Origin: Gammaproteobacteria bacterium
Lineage (GTDB): Bacteria; Pseudomonadota; Gammaproteobacteria; Pseudomonadales; Azotimanducaceae
Direction: 5' to 3'
Assembly (NCBI GenBank): GCA_026709365.1
Contig: JAPOTD010000008.1
Span: 57,974-121,973 of the forward strand
Length of the DNA stretch: 64,000 nt
Numbering within the stretch: the first letter of the stretch is position 1; each line of letters begins with the position of its first letter. The notes under the pieces are model-generated. The model had not been told where the DNA came from and did no database searches. It saw only the letters and a program-made list of their open reading frames with translations. Positions 29,621 through 38,381 of the stretch are shown piece by piece. The position numbers and the translations under genes were made by a program.

Positions 29621-31075
29621 ATGGTCGATGCCGATTTCAATGCGCGGCTGGACACCGTCATCGCCAATCGCCTGCCGGGCTGCGATGGCCTGATTGCCGT
29701 TGAGCGCCTGTCCGGGGGCGCCAGCCAGGAAACCTACCGAATTCAAGCCAAGGCCGGCGCCGGCGAGCGTGTGCTGGCGATGCGCCGCGCGCCGGGCGGG
29801 CTGGCGCCCCAATCGGAGGCCACCGGCGTCCATCCGGGGTTGGCGGTGGAGGCGCGGCTGATGCAGGTGGCCCGTTCGGTGGGCGTGCCGGAGCCGGAGG
29901 TCTTCCTGGTGCTCGAAGAGGCCGATGGCCTGGGCGAAGGCTTCCTCATGGAGTGGCTGGACGGCGAGGCCCTCGGCGCGCGCATCGTTCGTTCGCCGGC
30001 GTTCGAGGCCGTGCGTCCGAAGCTCGCCTTCGAATGCGGCCGAATACTCGCGCGCATCCACGCCATTGATCTGCAGGCCACCGGCTTGGATCAGGCGCTG
30101 GACACGATCACGCCCGCCGAGTTCGTGGAGCAGACTTGGGAGCGATACCGTCAGTTCCCGACGCCGCAGCCGATGATCGATTACGCTGGCCGCTGGCTCA
30201 TGGACCACTTGCCGGACACCCCTCAGCTTACGCTGGTTCACAACGACTTCCGCAACGGCAACTTCATGATCGACGGGGAGGGGATCATCGCCGTGCTCGA
30301 CTGGGAAGTGGCGCACATCGGCGACCCCATGCGCGACCTTGGCTGGATCTGCACCAACTCCTGGCGCTTTGGCCGCAGCGACCTGCCGGTGGGGGGATTC
30401 GGCCGCTACGCGGATCTCTTCGCCGGCTACGAAGCCGAATCCGGCCAGCCCGTGGACCCCGAACAGGTGCGCTTCTGGGAGGTGTTCGGCTCCTTCTGGT
30501 GGGCCATCGGCTGTCTCGGCATGGCCGAGCACTACCGCAGCGGGCCGGACCAGACCGTGGAGCGGCCCGCCATCGGGCGGCGGTCCTCGGAATGCCAGGT
30601 GGATTGCGTCAACCTGCTGATTCCGGGGCCGGCCCAAACGGTGGCGGGCGAGGACCCCGCCGCCGCCTCGGAAATGCCCCGCATCGACGAATTGCTCATC
30701 AGCGTGCGCGACTACCTGCGTGGCGACGTCATGGCGGAGACCTCCGGGCGCATCAACTTCCTGGCGCGAGTGGCCGGCAACGCCCTCGACATCGTGCTGC
30801 GCGACTTGGCGTTGGGGCCATCGCACCGGCGGGCGGAGCGCGCAAGGCTTAAGGCTCTTTTCCGTTCGGAGGTCGGTCCGCAGGCCGGATTGGATGAGCT
30901 GCGCTGGCGCTTGGTCCACGCCCTGCGCGATGGCAGCCTGCCATTGGACCACCCTGGCTTGGCGGACCACCTGCGCGAAACCGTGGTCAACCAGGTCGCC
31001 ATTGATCAACCGAAGTATTCCGGATACAAAACGGCTGTTGCGCAGAGTACCCCGTCCTCCAGCGAATCCAAGTAA
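29621..31075 (+). CDS. APH-family phosphotransferase with C-terminal DUF6285-like domain
   Basis: Cytosolic kinase-fold protein of 484 residues. The APH core has LSGGASQETYRI (nucleotide loop), the catalytic LVHNDFRNGNFM and the metal-binding VLDWEVAHIGDPMRDLGW. Members of this subgroup are linked to acyl-CoA dehydrogenases and fatty-acid/CoA metabolism rather than antibiotic resistance. The last 120 residues (from PRIDELLISVRDYLRGDVM) resemble DUF6285, here fused in one chain. The substrate is unknown. ATG 29621. Confidence 0.85.
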   Translation: MVDADFNARLDTVIANRLPGCDGLIAVERLSGGASQETYRIQAKAGAGERVLAMRRAPGGLAPQSEATGVHPGLAVEARLMQVARSVGVPEPEVFLVLEEADGLGEGFLMEWLDGEALGARIVRSPAFEAVRPKLAFECGRILARIHAIDLQATGLDQALDTITPAEFVEQTWERYRQFPTPQPMIDYAGRWLMDHLPDTPQLTLVHNDFRNGNFMIDGEGIIAVLDWEVAHIGDPMRDLGWICTNSWRFGRSDLPVGGFGRYADLFAGYEAESGQPVDPEQVRFWEVFGSFWWAIGCLGMAEHYRSGPDQTVERPAIGRRSSECQVDCVNLLIPGPAQTVAGEDPAAASEMPRIDELLISVRDYLRGDVMAETSGRINFLARVAGNALDIVLRDLALGPSHRRAERARLKALFRSEVGPQAGLDELRWRLVHALRDGSLPLDHPGLADHLRETVVNQVAIDQPKYSGYKTAVAQSTPSSSESK

Positions 31076-31087
31076 CGAGCGGGGTCC

Positions 31088-31185
31088 CCGGAGCGAGGGC
31101 GTCCCGCCCTCGACATAGAACCGTGCGTTGCAGCTGAACCGATCGCAATGCTCCGCGCCCACCAAATCGAGGGCAGGATGCCCTC
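31088..31185. repeat. Family-2 palindromic repeats
   Basis: A perfect copy (31088-31112: CCGGAGCGAGGG then CGTCCCGCCCTCG) is followed about 50 bases later by a diverged one, CGAGGGCAGGATGCCCTC. They lie between the convergent phosphotransferase and Nramp-like genes and could terminate both. Confidence 0.7.
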
Positions 31186-31241
31186 CAGAGGGTGTTCCCC
31201 CCTTGCTGAGGAGCCGGGCGTTGGCCAAAGCGTTGGCGTTC

Positions 31242-32435
31242 CTACAGAATCACAAACCATATCACGGCTGCCGCCATCGCCAGTTGGAAGACGAACACCG
31301 TCCAGAGGGCAGACTTGGCCAAGGCGCCCGGGCGCACTCGGCGGTCGAGCAAGCGGCTTTGCAGCCACAGGGTGGCGCCGCTTTGCAGGGGCAGGAAGAG
31401 GGCGGCGATGCCCGACAAGGCGCTTGAGAAGAAGATGAAGAAGGCGCCGCAGCCGAACAGCCACAGCGACCAACCGCCCAGCACGTCAGTGAACATGGCG
31501 GACAGGGTGCGGACGGTGTCCAGGCCGGAAGGCGTTGCGCCGCTGCGGTGCAGAACCCCGGCGCCCAGCAGGTAGAAGGGCAGGGTCGCCAAGGTGAGAA
31601 CGATCAGGGTGGTCCAGACGTCGGTGTGCATCACCCGAATCCAGCCCCGTGCCCGGCCCAGCCAGCCGGGGTCGCTGCGATCCGCGCCGATGCGGCTCGG
31701 CCAGCCCTTTTCGATGCACCAATAGGTGTAGGCGGCCGACTCGCCGGAGTTGACGCCAGTGTAGCCGTACATCGCCAGGGCCAGCACCGCGAACTCCAGG
31801 GGAAAGTCGAAGCGCAGCCCGGAAGCCAGGTCGGCAAGGCTCACTGCGTAGTCGGAAAACTGCATGGCGACGGCGCAGATCAAGGTGATGGCCGTGAAGC
31901 TCATCACCAGCGCGATCATCGAGCGTTCGAAGCGCAGGTAGGCGCCGGTGCCCAGCACCGCCATGACGGCCACGGCGACGATGGCCGTGTTGGTGACCGC
32001 GTCCAAGCCGATCAACAACTGCAGCCCTTGGCTGGCGCCGCCGACGATGCCGCCCATGGTCAGCAGGGAGGGGATGAAGCCCAGCAGGCCCAAGGGGATG
32101 GGCCAGGCGATGCCGCCGCGCCGGGTTGGAATGCGTCCGGGCAGGCGGTTTAGGGCGCGCAGGTAGGTGTCCCCGGAAATGATGATGTAGCGCGCCAACT
32201 CGGCCTGCACGATGGACTTGCTCCAGCAGGACAGCAGCACCCACCACAGCAGCAGGAAGCCTGCTTGGGCGCCGAGGCTTGAGGTGAGCAGGATCTCGCC
32301 GGAACCGACGATGGTGCCGGAGATGACGATGCCCGGGCCCAGATGGCGCAGGCGGTCGCTGAAGCCGACCGGGGGCGCTCTCTGCTCGCCGGGCCGATGG
32401 GTGTAGGGGTCGGTGGTCTGGGATGGCGCGCTAAC
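31242..32435 (-). CDS. Nramp-like divalent-metal transporter, start codon missing
   Basis: Membrane protein with about ten hydrophobic segments. The open frame contains the expected N-terminus (PSQTTDPYTHRPGEQR; LRHLGPGIVISGTIVGSGE; LLTSSLGAQAGF), but from the upstream stop at 32553 to GTG 32240 there is no ATG, GTG or TTG. Starting at 32240 would delete the first transmembrane helix. The canonical metal motif DPGN is replaced by VGSGE and no MPH motif is seen, so this is an atypical branch with uncertain substrate. I mark the frame from GTT 32435, where homologues would begin; it may be decayed. Confidence 0.6.
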   Translation of the reverse strand, partial: VSAPSQTTDPYTHRPGEQRAPPVGFSDRLRHLGPGIVISGTIVGSGEILLTSSLGAQAGFLLLWWVLLSCWSKSIVQAELARYIIISGDTYLRALNRLPGRIPTRRGGIAWPIPLGLLGFIPSLLTMGGIVGGASQGLQLLIGLDAVTNTAIVAVAVMAVLGTGAYLRFERSMIALVMSFTAITLICAVAMQFSDYAVSLADLASGLRFDFPLEFAVLALAMYGYTGVNSGESAAYTYWCIEKGWPSRIGADRSDPGWLGRARGWIRVMHTDVWTTLIVLTLATLPFYLLGAGVLHRSGATPSGLDTVRTLSAMFTDVLGGWSLWLFGCGAFFIFFSSALSGIAALFLPLQSGATLWLQSRLLDRRVRPGALAKSALWTVFVFQLAMAAAVIWFVIL

Positions 32436-32561
32436 GGGGAACGCCTCAGACCAGTGGCAAGGCGCTGCGCGCAGGCAGCGCCACCGACTTGCCGCACGAC
32501 TCGGAGGATGCCGGGTGCAGCGGTTGAGCCGTAGGGCTGCCCCTCCCCGTGATCATGAAAG

Positions 32562-33265
32562 TCAGGCCGCACGCACCTCGACCGGGATGCCGGTCATGTG
32601 GGCTTGGTTGCTCAAGGGCTCGAAGCTGCCCACCCCGGAGGGCAGCAGGGCCTTGACGTTGACCCCGGGATGGTTGCTCGCCACCTTCAGGGCGGGGCTC
32701 GCCCCGTGACCCCAACCGTGGGTCATGGCCACCACGCCGGGGCGCAGCGAGTCGTCGAGCGCGAGGGTGGCGATGACCGTGCCGCTGGCGCTTTCGACCC
32801 GCACTTCGCCAGCCGCCGCCAAGCTCAGGCGCTCCGCATCCTCCGGGTTCATGTACAGCGGACCTGGGTGTCGGAGCCGAATGCGTACCGCACGCCCAAG
32901 GCCCGCGCGAACTCGCGCGCTGTGTCCCGACCGGTGCTGTTGAATCCCAAGGGGTTGCCGAAACAGACGCCGACGGATTCCGGGCCATGAGTGGCGGACA
33001 GCATCGACGGCCGCTCCGCGATGTCCCCAAGGGCCTCGGGCCAGGCGATGCTCTCGAAGGTTCCGGCGCCGGTGCGTCGGCGTGGATGATTCAGCCGGTC
33101 CGGGTCTTCGTGGACTTCCGTGAACTTCAGCCCCTTGTGGCATGCGAAGCCGCGATGCACGGGGTGCCGGCGATCCGGCAGCAGCCGAATCCGGTCGTCG
33201 TCCACCTCCGCCAGCAGGGCGCAGTGCGGTTCGCAGATCCCGCAAAACGTGTGAACTCGGCGCAT
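32562..33265 (-). pseudogene. Molybdopterin oxidoreductase with internal deletion
   Basis: The 5' part (ATG 33265, after GGAGGG) is the N-terminus of a DMSO-reductase-family enzyme: RVHTFCGICEPHCAL (4Fe-4S ligands), RGFACHKGLKFTEVHEDPDR and FGNPLGFNSTGRD, up to about 32870. The frame then shifts and continues directly in the C-terminal molybdopterin-dinucleotide domain: LYMNPEDAERLSLAAAGEV, MTHGWGHGASP and NQAHMTGIPVEVRA. The 400-500 central residues of the usual 700-750-residue enzyme are gone. It is a clear remnant. Confidence 0.8.
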
Positions 33266-33322
33266 GGACCCTCCTCGCCCCAAGCGCCGGATTATGGATG
33301 GCGAGCTGTGGCTTTCGCAACT

Positions 33323-33404
33323 GCGCCTCTCGCCCAAGGGGCGAGAGGCGGTTGGAGTTTCGCTGGCCCGCAACTCCGCACTCGTCGCTTAGGCCAGATT
33401 ACGA
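33323..33404 (+). repeat. Family-1 palindromic repeat, degenerate copy
   Basis: The outer hairpin is CCTCTCGCCC/GGGCGAGAGG, as in the copy at 14.1 kb. The inner palindrome has decayed (GGAGTTTCGC, then GCAACTCC with bases lost). The tail (TCGTCGCTTAGGCCAGATTA) is diverged. Confidence 0.7.
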
Positions 33405-33406
33405 AT

Positions 33407-33985
33407 CTACCGTCTCAGCAATCCAAACCGGCAGTCCCCGGCGCGGCCCTCCCGGTCGAGTTGCCATCCCTGCAGGTCCGGCGGCCTGTTGCGACGGGCT
33501 TCGAAATAGACCCGGCCGCCGGGCTTGAGCGCCTGCCCCTCACCGAGCAGCGCCAGCGCCTGTGCCAGCAGCCCGGACGCGAACGGCGGGTCGAGGAAGA
33601 TGCAGTCCCAACTGCGGACCGGCTCACCGTCGATGAGGACCCCACCGCTGGCCGCCCCGCGCAGAAACGCCAAGGCATCCTGCTTGCGAACCGCGAGGCG
33701 CGTCGCGCCCAATTGAGCGCCGTTGCCGCGCAGCGACTCGGCGGCACGGCGGTCGTGCTCCACTGAGGTCAGGCTGCGGGCGCCCCGGGAGAGCGCCTCG
33801 AAGCCGAGCGCGCCGCTGCCGGCGAACAGGTCCAGGCAATCGCTGCCCTCAATGCTGGCCCCAAGCCAGTTGAACAGCGTCTCCCGAACCCGCGACGGAG
33901 TGGGGCGCAAGCCGGCACCGGCGACGAAGCGGAGCTTCCGCCCTTTCCAAAGACCGCCGATAATGCGAACCTGATTCCTTGTCAT
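33407..33985 (-). CDS. rsmD: 16S rRNA (guanine-966-N2)-methyltransferase RsmD
   Basis: RsmD methylates G966 of 16S rRNA in the assembled small subunit. The 192 residues start TRNQVRIIGGLWKGRKLRF, then LRPTPSRVRETLFNWL, the SAM loop CLDLFAGSGALGFEALSRG, and catalytic IFLDPPF. ATG 33985 matches the family N-terminus; a start at 34015 would add ten unconserved residues. It is divergent from ftsY with a 55-base shared promoter region, the usual gammaproteobacterial arrangement. Confidence 0.92.
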   Translation of the reverse strand: MTRNQVRIIGGLWKGRKLRFVAGAGLRPTPSRVRETLFNWLGASIEGSDCLDLFAGSGALGFEALSRGARSLTSVEHDRRAAESLRGNGAQLGATRLAVRKQDALAFLRGAASGGVLIDGEPVRSWDCIFLDPPFASGLLAQALALLGEGQALKPGGRVYFEARRNRPPDLQGWQLDREGRAGDCRFGLLRR

Positions 33986-34040
33986 GAAGCGATGCGGCGC
34001 GGGCGTTCGTGGCAACCAACCCTATCTCACCGGAGCGGGA

Positions 34041-35009
34041 ATGAGCAACGCAGCGGAGCGCGATCCGGATGCCCAGCCGGCCCTCTGGCGGCGGTTCAAG
34101 GCGGGCTTGGGCAAGACCCGGGGGCGGCTCGCCGAAGGCCTTGGCGACCTGCTGCTCGGCAAGCGCGAGGTCGATGCCGAGGTTCTTGAGGAGCTCGAAG
34201 CGGCGTTGCTGACCACCGATGTGGGCATGGAGGCCACCCAGCGCCTGATGGCGGAATTGGCCGTGCGGGTGCGGCGCAACCAGTTGGCCGACACCGTCGC
34301 GCTCCGCCAAGCCCTGGCGGTACTGCTCAAGGAGCAGCTCCACCCGTTGCAGGCGCCGTTCACGGTCAGCGCCGAACGCCCCTTCGTCGTCTTCATGGTC
34401 GGCGTCAATGGGGTGGGCAAGACCACCACCATGGGCAAGCTGGCCAAACGGCTGCAGGACCAGGGCTTGGGGGTTGTCATGGCGGCGGGGGACACCTTCC
34501 GCGCCGCCGCTGTGGAGCAGCTTCAGGTGTGGGGCGAGCGCAATGGCGTGGCTGTGATCGCGCAGGCCCAAGGCTCGGACAGCGCCTCGGTGGTCTATGA
34601 CGCCGTTGAGGCCGCCAAGGCGCGCGGCTACGACGTGGTGCTGGCGGACACCGCCGGCCGCCTCCAGGCCAAGGCCAACCTGATGGCGGAACTGGCCAAG
34701 ATCCGCCGCGTCGTGCAGCGGCTGCAGCCGGGCGCGCCCCACCAAGTGCTGCTGGTGCTTGATGCGGGCGTCGGCCAGAACGCGCTGAGCCAAGTCGCGG
34801 AGTTCGACGCCGCCGCCGGGGTGACCGGGTTGGTCATCACCAAGCTCGACGGCAGCGCCAAGGCCGGGGTGATCTTTGCCATAGCCGAGCAGCTGCGCAG
34901 CGCCGGCACGCCGAGGCCGCTGTACTTCGTCGGCATCGGCGAAGGCTTGGACGACCTCAAGCCCTTTGCGGCCGACGCCTTCGTCGATGCCCTGCTGGCG
35001 GTGGACTGA
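34041..35009 (+). CDS. ftsY: Signal recognition particle receptor FtsY
   Basis: FtsY docks ribosome-bound SRP at the inner membrane. The 322 residues comprise a short N region, the helical N domain, and the SRP GTPase: VGVNGVGKTTTMGKLAKRL (P loop), AAGDTFRAAAVEQL, VVLADTAGRLQAKANLM, and VITKLDGSAKAG (TKxD). The acidic A domain found in E. coli is almost absent. ATG 34041 follows GGAGCGGGA. It is the first gene of ftsY-ftsE-ftsX. Confidence 0.95.
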   Translation: MSNAAERDPDAQPALWRRFKAGLGKTRGRLAEGLGDLLLGKREVDAEVLEELEAALLTTDVGMEATQRLMAELAVRVRRNQLADTVALRQALAVLLKEQLHPLQAPFTVSAERPFVVFMVGVNGVGKTTTMGKLAKRLQDQGLGVVMAAGDTFRAAAVEQLQVWGERNGVAVIAQAQGSDSASVVYDAVEAAKARGYDVVLADTAGRLQAKANLMAELAKIRRVVQRLQPGAPHQVLLVLDAGVGQNALSQVAEFDAAAGVTGLVITKLDGSAKAGVIFAIAEQLRSAGTPRPLYFVGIGEGLDDLKPFAADAFVDALLAVD

Positions 35010-35023
35010 AGAGGCCTGCCGCC

Positions 35024-35683
35024 GTGGGCCGGATCGAGTTTCTGAACGTTTACAAGCGCTATCCGAGCGGCTTTGAAGCGTTGCGCGATCTGTCCCTGGT
35101 CTTTGAAGAGGGCTCCATGACCTTCCTCACGGGCCATTCCGGCGCCGGCAAGACCACTTGCCTGAAGCTCCTGCTCTGCCTTGACAACCCGACCCACGGC
35201 CAGATTCTGGTCAATGGCGTCAACGTTAGCCGCCTCAGCGCCCGGCGCCTGCCGCACTACCGGCAAAACCTGGGCGCGGTGTTCCAGGACCACAAGCTGC
35301 TGGCCGCCCGCAGCGTTTTCGACAACGTGGCGCTGCCCTTGCGGGTTTCGCACATGCGGGAGCGGGAGATGCGGCGGCGGGTGAGCGCCGCCCTCAACCG
35401 GGTGGGGCTCCTGGAGCGTGAATCGCTGCTGCCCATGCAGCTCTCCACCGGCGAGCAGCAGCGGGTGGGCATCGCCCGGGCGTTGGTCAGCCGTCCGAAA
35501 ATCCTCCTCGCCGACGAGCCGACCGGCAACTTGGACCCGGAGCTCTCCCAGGACATCATGGCCCTCTTCCAAGGCTTCAACGAGGTGGGCGCCACGGTCA
35601 TCGTCGCCAGCCACGACCGGGCTCTCATCGAGAGCTTGGACAATCCTGTGGTGGAGCTGTCGCACGGCATGCGGGTTCGGTGA
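35024..35683 (+). CDS. ftsE: Cell-division ATP-binding protein FtsE
   Basis: FtsE is the ATPase of the FtsEX complex that activates septal peptidoglycan hydrolases. The 219 residues show Walker A TGHSGAGKTT, Q loop FQDHKLL, the ABC signature LSTGEQQRVGIARAL and Walker B ILLADEPTGNLDPELS. The start is GTG 35024, 14 bases after ftsY. The stop overlaps ftsX by four bases. Confidence 0.95.
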   Translation: MGRIEFLNVYKRYPSGFEALRDLSLVFEEGSMTFLTGHSGAGKTTCLKLLLCLDNPTHGQILVNGVNVSRLSARRLPHYRQNLGAVFQDHKLLAARSVFDNVALPLRVSHMREREMRRRVSAALNRVGLLERESLLPMQLSTGEQQRVGIARALVSRPKILLADEPTGNLDPELSQDIMALFQGFNEVGATVIVASHDRALIESLDNPVVELSHGMRVR

Positions 35684-36660
35684 AATGGCGGTCAAGGGAC
35701 GGCCTCGTGCCGGATAGCCCCAGACAGGGGCCTTGGCCCCGCACTGTCCATCGATGGGCTTGGTGGCGCGGGCATTGGCGGGTGGCGCGCGACGTCGTGG
35801 CCTTCATCTCAACGCGCACGGGCGCCAGCTTGCTGGTCTGGCTGCTGGTGGGCATCGCCCTGGCCCTGCCGGCTGGCCTCATGCTGTTGCAGGCCAACCT
35901 GTCCCGGCTGACGGCCGACTGGGGCGGGGGCCGTCCCAGCGTATCCGTTTACATGAAGCTCGGCGCGCCGAACGCCGCCGAACTGGCCGCGCAGCTCGAA
36001 CGGCGGGTGGATGTGGAGGCCGTTGCGCTCACCACCCAGGACGAGGCCTTGGCGGAGTTCACTGCCTACACCGGCCTCGGTGACGCGCTCATCGGGCTGG
36101 CGCGCAACCCGCTGCCGGCCTCCCTGCGCGTGACCTTTGCGGCCGATGCCCACGCCGACGCCTTGGCCGCCGTGGCGGCAGCGATGCGCGAAGCGGAAGG
36201 GGTGGCGGACGTGGTGGTTGAACGCACTTGGCTGGCGCGCGTCAACGCCATTTCCCGGTTGGCCAGTGCGCTGGGCTGGGTGCTCGGCGCCCTGTTCGGC
36301 GTCGGCGCGGTCTTGGTGACGGCCACCTCCGTGCGCCTCGCCATCGATGCGCGGCTCGACGAACTCAAGGTGATGAAGCTGGTCGGCGCCAGCGACGCCC
36401 AACTGCGCCGGCCATTCCTGTACTTCGGCGCGCTCTATGGCGCGGGCGGCGGCCTCGTCGCCGCCATGCTGGTGAGCTTGGGGCTCATCGTCCTCGAGGC
36501 GCCGCTGCTCGACCTGCTCGGCAGCTTCGACCAAACCTTGGCCCTGGTCGGCTTTGACGCCGTTTTTGTGGCCACCTTGGTCGGCTTCGGGTCGGCCCTG
36601 GGCATGGCTGGCGCTGTTGTGGCCGTGCGTCAACGCTTGGCCGGGCTTGACGTGATGTGA
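35680..36660 (+). CDS. ftsX: Cell-division permease FtsX
   Basis: FtsX is the inner-membrane partner of FtsE. The 326 residues have the cytoplasmic N-terminus, TM1 (ASLLVWLLVGIALALPAG), a periplasmic domain (about residues 75-190) and three C-terminal helices with the family loop IDARLDELKVMKLVGASDAQL. GTG 35680 overlaps ftsE by four bases (GTGA). In many gammaproteobacteria rpoH follows; here a minus-strand hydrolase gene abuts the stop. Confidence 0.93.
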   Translation: MKWRSRDGLVPDSPRQGPWPRTVHRWAWWRGHWRVARDVVAFISTRTGASLLVWLLVGIALALPAGLMLLQANLSRLTADWGGGRPSVSVYMKLGAPNAAELAAQLERRVDVEAVALTTQDEALAEFTAYTGLGDALIGLARNPLPASLRVTFAADAHADALAAVAAAMREAEGVADVVVERTWLARVNAISRLASALGWVLGALFGVGAVLVTATSVRLAIDARLDELKVMKLVGASDAQLRRPFLYFGALYGAGGGLVAAMLVSLGLIVLEAPLLDLLGSFDQTLALVGFDAVFVATLVGFGSALGMAGAVVAVRQRLAGLDVM

Positions 36661-37938
36661 TTAAAGCGAGCGGTGCGCCGCCTGCAGCAGCTTAAAGCCG
36701 CGCAGATCTCCCATTAGGTTGCCTTCCATGCGGTTCATGACGTAGGAAACGCACAGGCGCGCGTCCTGGTTAGTTACCGCCGTGGAGCCGCCCCAGCCCC
36801 CCCAATAGGCGATGTTCGGGTTCGGTCCCATGGGCAGCCGTTCGGTGCTGATGCCGTAGCCCATGCCGAACTTGATCGGCACGCCCAGCACCAAGTCCTT
36901 GCCGAAGGTCTGTTCGTCGAAGATGGCGCGGCAGCCGGCTTCGGACATGAGCCGCTTGCCGAAGGCGGTGCCGAGGTTGGCCGCCAAGGTCTGCACCCGC
37001 ATCACGGAGCGGGCGTTGCCGTGGCCGTTGGCGGCCGGGATTTCAGCCGCCCGCCAGGCGCGGGTGGACGATGCTCGGGCGGCAATGAACGGATTGGCGA
37101 AGGTTCGGGCGGCAATGCTGTCTCTGCGAGGGGCAGGCCCCTCGCGCTCCCCTAGCTGAGGGCTTTTGTTTCGAGGGGCAAGCCCCTCGCGCTCCCCTAG
37201 CTGAGGGCTCTCCTTCGCCTTGCCGGCGGGCGCGGCCTGGGGCGGGATCAGTTCGCCGATGCGGTGGTCGTGCTCCGGGCCGGTGCCGATGTGGAAGTCC
37301 GCACCCAGCGGCTCCGCCAACTCCCGGCGGAAGAACTGCCCGAGGCTCGCGCCGGTCACCCGGCGCACCACTTCGCCGATGAGATGGCCCTGGGTCAGGG
37401 CGTGGTAGCCGCTCGCCGTGCCCGGCTCCCACCAAGGGGCTTGCCGGGCCAAGGCGGCCACCATCTTCTCCCAGTCATAGACGTCCTCAGTGGACATCGG
37501 CTCGTCCATTCCGGCAAGCCCAGCCGAGTGGCTCAGCAAGTGGCGCACTTCCACCTTGTCCTTGCCGTTCTGCGCGAACTCCGGCCAGTAGCGCTTCACC
37601 GGCGCGTAAAGGTCGAGCTCGCCGCGGTCGGCCAGCAGCAGGGCGGTCAGCGCTGTCATGGTCTTGGTGGTGGAATAGACGTTGACGATGGTGTCCCGCG
37701 CCCAGGGCAGCGTACGCGCCCGGTCGCGGCAGCCTGCCCAGAGATCGACCACCGGCTCGCCCTCGACGCTGACCGCGACGCAGGCTCCCACGTCGCCGCG
37801 TTGTTCGAAGTTCTCCTCGAAAACGGCTTTGACGCCCTCAAACTGCGGGTTGCAGGTTCCGTGAATGTCCAATATGGCGTTCCTCGTTAGTGCAATGGAT
37901 GCTGAACCGGCACACAGACCGCCCGAAGTCCAGCGCAT
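36661..37938 (-). CDS. Serine beta-lactamase-fold hydrolase/esterase with in-frame tandem repeat
   Basis: Protein of 425 residues of the EstB/class-C beta-lactamase-like family. Catalytic motifs are YSTTKTMTALTALL (SxxK), SGYHALTQGHLIGEV (the Tyr-containing second motif) and YWGGWGGSTAV near the end. About residues 245-275 contain two copies of SPQLGEREG(L/P)APR, encoded by a tandem DNA repeat and absent from the expected family sequence. No signal peptide is evident, so an intracellular esterase role is likelier than antibiotic resistance. The ATG shares a base with the stop of the upstream DUF35 gene. Confidence 0.85.
   Translation of the reverse strand: MRWTSGGLCAGSASIALTRNAILDIHGTCNPQFEGVKAVFEENFEQRGDVGACVAVSVEGEPVVDLWAGCRDRARTLPWARDTIVNVYSTTKTMTALTALLLADRGELDLYAPVKRYWPEFAQNGKDKVEVRHLLSHSAGLAGMDEPMSTEDVYDWEKMVAALARQAPWWEPGTASGYHALTQGHLIGEVVRRVTGASLGQFFRRELAEPLGADFHIGTGPEHDHRIGELIPPQAAPAGKAKESPQLGEREGLAPRNKSPQLGEREGPAPRRDSIAARTFANPFIAARASSTRAWRAAEIPAANGHGNARSVMRVQTLAANLGTAFGKRLMSEAGCRAIFDEQTFGKDLVLGVPIKFGMGYGISTERLPMGPNPNIAYWGGWGGSTAVTNQDARLCVSYVMNRMEGNLMGDLRGFKLLQAAHRSL
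37128..37209. repeat. In-frame tandem palindromic repeat inside the hydrolase gene
   Basis: Two 37-base copies (37128-37164 and 37173-37209), 45 bases apart, differ at one base. Each begins with the palindrome GAGGGGC-A-R-GCCCCTC and continues GCGCTCCCCTAGCTGAGGGC. The 45-base period keeps the reading frame and adds a duplicated 15-residue stretch. Confidence 0.9.
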
Positions 37939-38381
37939 CAACCCATTAGCCGCCAGTGCAGCAGCGTGAAGGGCGCATCCGAGTGGTCATGGCGCTCGAA
38001 GACGCCCTCGACGGGCGCTCCGAACGGCACCGTCTGGCGGGGGTCGCCCAGCAGGTTGCCCAGCAGGCGCACGCCACCTGCTTGGGGCACTTCGACCAGC
38101 GCCACCAAGTAGGGGCCTTGGTCCTTCAGGGCCGGATGCACCGGATGCCAAACGCGCTCGTAGCTGTAGATGCGCCCCTTGGGCGCCACCGGCTCAAAGC
38201 CCAGGTCAAAGCTCAGGCAGTGGTGGCAGATCCACTCCGGCCCCCACTGCCAGCCCCCGCACGCTCGGCAGCGCTGCAGGCGCAGCTCGCCCTTGGCCAG
38301 TCCTTCCCAGTACGGGGCGTCCAGACCATCTGGCGCGGGTGCCGGCTGTGGCAGTCCGGCGGCCAGGTAGGGAGCGCTCAC
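37938..38381 (-). CDS. DUF35 zinc-ribbon/OB-fold acyl-CoA-binding protein
   Basis: Protein of 147 residues: an N-terminal helix, a zinc ribbon with CRACGGWQWGPEWICHHC (four Cys), then the OB fold (GRIYSYERVWHPVHP; PYLVALVEVPQAGGVRLLGN). DUF35 proteins pair with thiolase-like subunits and present CoA thioesters to them. GTG 38381 overlaps the thiolase stop by four bases and its own stop meets the next start in TGATG, so the three genes form an operon. Confidence 0.9.
   Translation of the reverse strand: MSAPYLAAGLPQPAPAPDGLDAPYWEGLAKGELRLQRCRACGGWQWGPEWICHHCLSFDLGFEPVAPKGRIYSYERVWHPVHPALKDQGPYLVALVEVPQAGGVRLLGNLLGDPRQTVPFGAPVEGVFERHDHSDAPFTLLHWRLMG

Noticed and set aside
36661..37938. Antibiotic-resistance beta-lactamase
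   Set aside because: It has the beta-lactamase fold, but no signal peptide is visible and it is operonic with thiolase/DUF35 genes, which fits an intracellular esterase better.
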